Shown in pieces: positions 1 to 3,959 of a stretch of DNA of 6,124 nt. The DNA is taken from assembly GCA_934190685.1 (NCBI GenBank), contig CAKPTK010000123.1:1-6124 (forward strand), in the 5' to 3' direction. A model generated the notes under the pieces. The model was not told the origin of the DNA, did not search any database, and saw only the letters and a program-made list of their open reading frames with translations. Each line of letters starts with the position of its first letter. Position 1 is the first letter of the stretch. Source of the DNA: an uncultured Prevotella sp. GTDB lineage: Bacteria > Bacteroidota > Bacteroidia > Bacteroidales > Bacteroidaceae. Position numbers and translations under genes: made by a program.

Positions 1-1085
1 TCAGTGGTTGTGGCTTCACCGAGTTTGTCATCCCTGACGGAATAACAACCATCAGTGACGGACTGTTCAGTGGCTGCAGCAAACTGACTTCCATCACGCT
101 GCCCAAGGGACTGACCGCTATTGGCGCATCTGCCTTCGCTAGTTGTGGCTTCACCGAGTTTGTCATCCCTGACGGAATAACAACCATCAGCGACTACTTG
201 TTCAGCGGCTGTTCCAACTTGGAAAGTGTAACCTGCCCCAAAACAGTGCGCCACATAGGCAAGGGTATCTTCCACAACTGCGGTTTCAGAACCTTTACCT
301 TGCCCAAAGAGATAAATGTCATCACCGATGAGATGTTCAGCAATTGTCACAATCTGCAGGAAATATACTTGCACGATGGAGTAACAAGCATCGGCAATAG
401 TGCCTTCTCCGACTGCGATAACATGACTTTGATTAAAATTCCTGCCAGCGTGACAAGCATTGGAACAGAAGCATTCAAGCGCAGCGCACTGAAAGAGGTG
501 AGTCTGCCCGACGGTATAACAGAGATACCTGACGGAGCATTCTTATTCTGCGAGAATCTGAGAAGCATTCATTTGCCCGCCGAACTGACACGCATCGGGG
601 TGTGTGCTTTCGAAGGATGCTACAACCTGGGAAGTTATGACGGCTTGGTTATTCCGTCAAAAGTCACCGAGGTAGGCAAACTGGCGTTCTACAAGTCATG
701 CATAAACGGAACAGACCTCGTGTTGCCAGCCAGTCTCAAGACTATCGGAGAGAATGCCTTCTTCGAAATGCCGTTCAAGACCATCCACGCCTTCATGGTC
801 GAGCCTCCAGTCTTGAGCGGCAACGAGTTTGACCCCTACGACCAACCCAACATGAAACTGTATGTACCGAAGGGATCTGCTCAGAAATACCGCATAGCCA
901 ATGTATGGAAGGACTTCAACATCGAGGAGTTCGATGCAGCCGGCATCACCGGCATGACCAACAGCGCCACCGTCAAAGAGGTAGCGCGCTACGACGATAA
1001 TGGGCATTTGCTCACAGCCCCGACCAAGGGACTGAACATTGTGCGCTACAGCGACGGCACGAAGAGAAAAGTGATGGTGAAGTAA
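1..1085 (+). CDS. BspA-like leucine-rich-repeat protein, C-terminal part (5' end outside window)
   Basis: The frame is open from position 3 to the TAA at 1083-1085, giving 360 visible residues. No true start is visible: the first usable-looking codon, TTG at 198, sits inside a repeat and is not a start. Residues 1 to about 255 are a run of 22-23-residue LRR_5 (BspA-type) repeats of the form C..L..(I/V).(L/I)P.(G/S)(V/L/I)T.I...AF. Residues about 256-311 form the usual cap, in which the repeat breaks into a (L/I)YVP-like strand followed by a W-K-(D/N)-F motif. The last 47 residues are a short tail with a Y-D-x-N-G core ending KVMVK. A near-identical tail occurs on the other LRR protein in this window, and it resembles a shortened type IX secretion sorting domain. 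The family is generally surface-exposed and implicated in adhesion or ligand binding; the ligand here is unknown. The gene ends 24 nt before a hairpin terminator. Confidence 0.93.
   Translation, partial: SGCGFTEFVIPDGITTISDGLFSGCSKLTSITLPKGLTAIGASAFASCGFTEFVIPDGITTISDYLFSGCSNLESVTCPKTVRHIGKGIFHNCGFRTFTLPKEINVITDEMFSNCHNLQEIYLHDGVTSIGNSAFSDCDNMTLIKIPASVTSIGTEAFKRSALKEVSLPDGITEIPDGAFLFCENLRSIHLPAELTRIGVCAFEGCYNLGSYDGLVIPSKVTEVGKLAFYKSCINGTDLVLPASLKTIGENAFFEMPFKTIHAFMVEPPVLSGNEFDPYDQPNMKLYVPKGSAQKYRIANVWKDFNIEEFDAAGITGMTNSATVKEVARYDDNGHLLTAPTKGLNIVRYSDGTKRKVMVK
7..190 (+). repeat. 49-bp perfect direct repeat inside the LRR gene
   Basis: Positions 7-55 and 142-190 read identically over 49 bp, with a period of 135 bp (45 codons, two LRR units of 22 and 23 residues). 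Both copies encode CGFTEFVIPDGITTIS. The flanking unit between them is different, so the duplicated block is a two-repeat unit. Identity at third codon positions means the duplication is recent or kept alike by gene conversion. Confidence 0.9.
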
Positions 1086-1108
1086 AAAGAAAAGTACACT
1101 TAAAAAAC

Positions 1109-1143
1109 AAGCCACGCTATATGTTCAGCTTATAGCGTGGCTT
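1109..1143. terminator. Bidirectional intrinsic terminator
   Basis: A 13-bp perfect stem (1109-1121 pairing with 1131-1143, core GCCACGCTATA) encloses a 9-nt loop. The plus strand continues into CTTTTCTGTATTTT; the minus strand continues into TTGTTTTTTA. It therefore has a T-rich tail in both directions. It lies between the convergent LRR gene (ends 1085) and ATPase gene (ends 1167) and can serve both. Confidence 0.9.
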
Positions 1144-1166
1144 TTCTGTATTTTATTATAGGCGAG

Positions 1167-2531
1167 TTACATTTGTTGCAAAGCATATAGTGGGCAAATG
1201 CGAACATGTCTTACGGCCTGCTTGTCCTCTTGGTCAACATAGTCAAATTCGCCAAAGTTTTCGAGCGAGCAACGGACAGCCTCCGTGAGATGCTTCTCTC
1301 TCATAAACAGCCAAAGGCTCTTCATTCCTCCTTGTGTGCCTGATTTCACTTCGATAGGCATCACCTTCAAGTTATGAATATCGAGATAGTCGATTTCCGC
1401 CACGCTATTTCCCTTCTTTTCCCAATAAAACATCTTTTGACGTTGAATGCAAGGCTTGTTGCGCATAATCTCCAAGCCTGCCACCATCTCCGTCAAGCCA
1501 CCCTTGTTGACAAGTTCTTGTGGACTACCTGTCAAGATGAGATCAATGAGTTGCCGAGACAAGTCGCCTTCAAGTTGAATCACAGCCAATAAAAGTCCCG
1601 GATCAAGAAAAAGCACCTTCATCCGAGTGTCATCAGCCTCGGCATCCAATGGTACGCCATTGCCTGAAGTTGCAACTACAGGAGAGGTGATACCCGCAAG
1701 GGTGAGAAGACGTAGCGCTTCTCTGATTTGAGAACTTCGGTAGTCGGAAGATATTTGCTTGAATGTGAGTTTTCCTCCAACTTGATGACAAATGCCTCGC
1801 ATGGTAACTCGCAATAAGTCAGGATTGACACGTTTCTTATATTTACTGAAGTCATCCTCATAAGTAAGCACTATGTCTTCTTGTATTTGACGACAGTCGT
1901 TGAAATTCTTAGTCTTAATCCAAGCCAAAACAGCTTCCGGCATTCCTCCCACCAATAAGTAAATACGAAAAAACTCAATGAGTTTCTCATGAAAAGCGGT
2001 GTCGAGAGGATGCTGGCTATCAGCTTTTTGTCGCATGGCGACAAGACCGGTCTCTTGGTTGGCCACCAAGAATTCGTCGAATGTCATTGGATACATAAAT
2101 AGGGAATGTATCCTGCCAACACCGAACGTAGGCAACTCTTGAAGTGTGAATTCCAAAAGTGAACCTGCGGCTATAACATGAAGTTCCGGATAGTCTTCTT
2201 TGAAGAAACGCAGAGCCATAATCGCATCCGGACACTCTTGTATTTCATCGAAGAAAAGTAAAGTTTCCCCTTCTTTTATAGGAACATTGATATAGCTGGC
2301 TATCTTTTGGGCAATGAGGTGCACATCGATGTCTCCTTGGAAGAAACTCTTGATGGCTTTATGCCGTTCAAAATTGACTTCTGCAAAATACTTGAATTCT
2401 TTGCCAAAGTGCCGGATGGCAGAAGATTTTCCTACTTGTCTCGCTCCCCGTATCAGCAAGGGTTTTCTCATAGGATTTTCTTTCCATGTGAGTAGTTGGG
2501 CATCTATATTTCGTGAGATATATTCTTGCAT
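1167..2531 (-). CDS. AAA_14/DUF4143 family ATP-binding protein
   Basis: The protein is 454 residues from the ATG at 2531. Its N-terminal P-loop domain has Walker A GARQVGKS (about residues 29-36), Walker B LLFFDEIQ (91-98), an AAGSLLEF sensor-like strand (121-128), and the family motif VGRI...MYPMTFDEFL (about 138-155). The C-terminal DUF4143 region ends in EIDYL...MPIEVKSG (E379, D381, E394, K396), a pattern like the PD-(D/E)XK nuclease core; catalysis is inferred and not certain. The length is normal for the family. The molecular role of these ATPases is not established. A longer reading from TTG at 2588 adds 19 residues but would place the start inside the promoter and a tandem repeat. The ATG version begins MQEYISRNID, the usual N-terminus of this family. 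No Shine-Dalgarno is visible, as is common in Bacteroidetes. The gene is monocistronic, with its own promoter and terminator, and is more AT-rich than the flanking LRR genes. Confidence 0.92.
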   Translation of the reverse strand: MQEYISRNIDAQLLTWKENPMRKPLLIRGARQVGKSSAIRHFGKEFKYFAEVNFERHKAIKSFFQGDIDVHLIAQKIASYINVPIKEGETLLFFDEIQECPDAIMALRFFKEDYPELHVIAAGSLLEFTLQELPTFGVGRIHSLFMYPMTFDEFLVANQETGLVAMRQKADSQHPLDTAFHEKLIEFFRIYLLVGGMPEAVLAWIKTKNFNDCRQIQEDIVLTYEDDFSKYKKRVNPDLLRVTMRGICHQVGGKLTFKQISSDYRSSQIREALRLLTLAGITSPVVATSGNGVPLDAEADDTRMKVLFLDPGLLLAVIQLEGDLSRQLIDLILTGSPQELVNKGGLTEMVAGLEIMRNKPCIQRQKMFYWEKKGNSVAEIDYLDIHNLKVMPIEVKSGTQGGMKSLWLFMREKHLTEAVRCSLENFGEFDYVDQEDKQAVRHVRICPLYALQQM

Positions 2532-2557
2532 TGCTGTAATGATTTGATTATCAGCTG

Positions 2558-2589
2558 CAAAAATAATAATTTTGCTCAAATACGACAAA
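2558..2589 (-). promoter_or_regulatory. Bacteroidetes-type promoter of the ATPase gene
   Basis: On the minus strand, TTTG (2586-2589) is followed by exactly 20 nt and then TATTTTTG (2558-2565). This matches the Bacteroidetes primary-sigma consensus of TTTG at -33 and TAnnTTTG at -7. Transcription would begin near 2551-2554, leaving a leader of about 20 nt before the ATG at 2531. The -33 element lies inside the most gene-proximal 32-bp tandem repeat. The two distal repeat copies are not followed by a -7 element at the right distance. Confidence 0.75.
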
Positions 2590-2660
2590 TAATTCGCACG
2601 AAACTGCTCAAATACGACAAATAATTCACGCTAAATTGCTCTAATACGACAAATAATAAG
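2573..2660. repeat. Three 32-bp tandem repeats upstream of and overlapping the ATPase promoter
   Basis: Copies start at 2573, 2605 and 2637, giving an exact 32-bp period. The conserved core is TGCTCAAATACGACAAATAA (third copy has T for A after CTC), followed by a more variable TTC.C.C..AA segment. The third copy is truncated or diverged after about 22 bp. The 32-bp period is about three helical turns, so the cores lie on the same DNA face, as expected of protein-binding iterons. Operator function is inferred. Confidence 0.85.
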
Positions 2661-2733
2661 TCATGCGGAAACGAAATAGAACTTACGAGTTTACCCCTAC
2701 TCTATATGCTAAAACTGTGCACTTCTATCTTGA
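2661..2733. other. Short AT-rich intergenic stretch with no recognised feature
   Basis: Between the tandem repeats and the ATPase relic I see no convincing gene, hairpin or promoter. One plus-strand frame is open from about 2660 to the TAG at 2750-2752, but the peptide resembles nothing I recognise. It could be a further-decayed upstream part of the pseudogene that follows. Confidence 0.5.
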
Positions 2734-2963
2734 ATGTTTAGAATGGAAATAGACTTTTTAATATCAAAACCCACCATTACAAGTCGCCACAATATATCGC
2801 CAATTGAAGTGAAATCAACAAGTCGCTACACGCTGACATCACTCAAGAAGTGCATTGCCAAATACGGCAACTATCTATCCACTCCATATGTTCTGCACAC
2901 GCCGACGTAAAGACGGAAAATGGCATCGTATATCTGCCACTCTACATGACAGGACTGCTATAG
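2734..2963 (+). pseudogene. Frameshifted C-terminal remnant of a second DUF4143-type ATPase
   Basis: From 2743 one frame reads MEIDFLISKP, then NISPIEVKST, then SRYTLTSLKKCIAKYGNYLS and TPYVLHT, before running into a TAA at 2908-2910. In the next frame, from 2901, it continues ADVKTENGIVYLPLYMTGLL and stops at TAG 2961-2963. Joined, the two pieces form the typical end of AAA/DUF4143 ATPases: EIDFL...PIEVKS, a helical K-S-L-type segment, then YVL.T.D....G..YLP.YM..LL. The break near 2899-2901 is explained by loss of a single base. An in-frame TGA at 2731-2733 separates it from anything upstream, and no ATP-binding domain remains. The sequence differs clearly from the intact ATPase next door, so it is a different paralogue and not a copy of it. 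It points the opposite way. Confidence 0.85.
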
Positions 2964-2995
2964 GCGAAAAAGGATGGTGAAGTAGTAGCACGAAA

Positions 2996-3084
2996 TAAAA
3001 AAGCCTGGCTTCACAGCCAGGCTTTTTCCAAACTACAAAAACATTATGATTTTATTGCCATTAATATTCTTTATCTTTATTACG
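2996..3084 (-). ncRNA. Candidate short transcript between an orphan promoter and a terminator
   Basis: A promoter at 3089-3120 would start an RNA near 3082-3085, which would end at the hairpin of 2998-3027, for a length of about 85-90 nt. The only reading frames inside are minimal: MAIKS then stop (3061 to 3044) and an overlapping MFL then stop (3044 to 3033). It may be a small RNA, or the leader of a gene whose body has been deleted. It belongs to no RNA family that I recognise. Confidence 0.35.
2998..3027. terminator. Bidirectional intrinsic terminator
   Basis: A 13-bp perfect stem (2998-3010 with 3015-3027, core GCCTGGCT) closes a TCAC tetraloop. The stem base is an A-run facing a T-run, so both strands end in T-tracts. 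It lies 35 nt after the ATPase relic on the plus strand and about 95 nt after the hydrolase stop on the minus strand, and also directly after the orphan promoter described separately. Confidence 0.9.
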
Positions 3085-3088
3085 GTTG

Positions 3089-3120
3089 CAAAGGTACGGC
3101 AAAATCTCCATGCCTGCAAT
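3089..3120 (-). promoter_or_regulatory. Bacteroidetes-type promoter without a downstream gene
   Basis: On the minus strand, ATTG (3117-3120) is followed by exactly 20 nt and then TACCTTTG (3089-3096), an excellent match to TAnnTTTG with the same spacing as the ATPase promoter. It begins directly after the hydrolase stop codon (3123-3125) and fires away from it, toward the terminator at 2998-3027. Confidence 0.6.
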
Positions 3121-3122
3121 AC

Positions 3123-3959
3123 CTAAAAATGATGAAAATGAGAGGCTTGCTGCTGACGCAGATTGATCAGGGTCCACAGATAACCTTTCGCCATGCGTGC
3201 CCCCTCGTTGACGAAATGTCCGCCTCCGTTCCACTCCAAGGTGGTGCGGTCTTCGCCCAACTGCTCCACCAAAAGCGCATGCTCCCGACGCACGCAGTCG
3301 CCGACCCTTGCCATGTATTTGTTGCGGCAATGCTCCTCCCGAAGTCCCAAACTCAAATAGACACTTTGCGTCTGGATAGGATTGGCCTTGGCAAAGTCGC
3401 ACCAATCTTGAATCCACAACGACGGTGAAACGGCTGCGACCCCCTGAAAGAGGCGGCACTGGCGCGCCGCCCAGAGGGCGAAAAGACCGCCCAAAGAATA
3501 ACCGCCCAACACGATGCAGGAATGCTTTTCAAAGTCCGTGCCCCAAGGCAATGGGTCGCTACCCCACATCGACACTTCTTCCTTATTATTTAGCAACCAA
3601 TTAAGCGTTTCAGCAGCGTGACGGCCCACATCCTCATCGCGCGACACAGCAGGATCTGGCCAAGGCATCAGCGCCTGCGCCCATTTTTTCACATCGACAC
3701 AGTAGACGCTGAGGTTGATGTTGTTTCTACGACACTCGTCTTGAAGCAAACTTTCCATCACATAGCGTTCATTATTTTTTACTTCATGGCGAGCGGTGAT
3801 ATGAACGATGGTAGCCTTGAAAGAATCCTCTTCGCTGCCCCCTATTCCTAAAGTTGACACGATAGAGGGAGCATCTTTAAATGAATCATAAACCATTGCT
3901 TGATATTTTTGTTTTACGACCATGCCTGTATTCATCTGCATGTCCAGTCGTCCCATCAT
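3123..3959 (-). CDS. Alpha/beta hydrolase, putative esterase family
   Basis: This is a 278-residue protein without a signal peptide or membrane segment, so probably cytoplasmic. The nucleophile elbow is G-Y-S-L-G at residues 153-157 (Ser155), on a strand SCIVLGGYSLGG. It is followed by SPSLW (178-182), typical of the PF00756-like esterase D group. SLGLREE (203-209) probably carries the acidic triad member, and the GGGHF loop holds His248. The triad assignment is inferred from order and spacing. The substrate cannot be told from sequence. The ATG at 3957-3959 overlaps the TGA of the upstream LRR gene as ATGA, which favours translational coupling. A second ATG follows immediately, and ATGs at residues 7, 9 and 13 are alternatives, since the first dozen residues look unconserved. 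Transcription presumably comes from the LRR gene's promoter outside the window. Confidence 0.85.
   Translation of the reverse strand: MMGRLDMQMNTGMVVKQKYQAMVYDSFKDAPSIVSTLGIGGSEEDSFKATIVHITARHEVKNNERYVMESLLQDECRRNNINLSVYCVDVKKWAQALMPWPDPAVSRDEDVGRHAAETLNWLLNNKEEVSMWGSDPLPWGTDFEKHSCIVLGGYSLGGLFALWAARQCRLFQGVAAVSPSLWIQDWCDFAKANPIQTQSVYLSLGLREEHCRNKYMARVGDCVRREHALLVEQLGEDRTTLEWNGGGHFVNEGARMAKGYLWTLINLRQQQASHFHHF

Noticed and set aside
198..200. TTG as the start of the left LRR gene
   Set aside because: The frame is open upstream to the window edge with continuous LRR repeats, so the true start is outside.
2573..2660. CRISPR array
   Set aside because: The unit repeats directly with no unique spacers, and only three copies are present with no cas genes.
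2660..2752. Small plus-strand ORF before the ATPase relic
   Set aside because: About 30 codons, no recognisable product, no promoter or ribosome site; it may be decayed upstream pseudogene sequence but I cannot show it.
2962..2985. Possible leftover LRR-protein tail: a frame reading RRKRMVK then stop, resembling the KVMVK end
   Set aside because: Only about 17 bases are alike and no upstream tail residues are recognisable, so chance is the simpler explanation.
3061..3459. Minus-strand 132-codon frame overlapping the hydrolase
   Set aside because: It runs in another frame across the hydrolase active-site region and across the orphan promoter; its peptide resembles no family.
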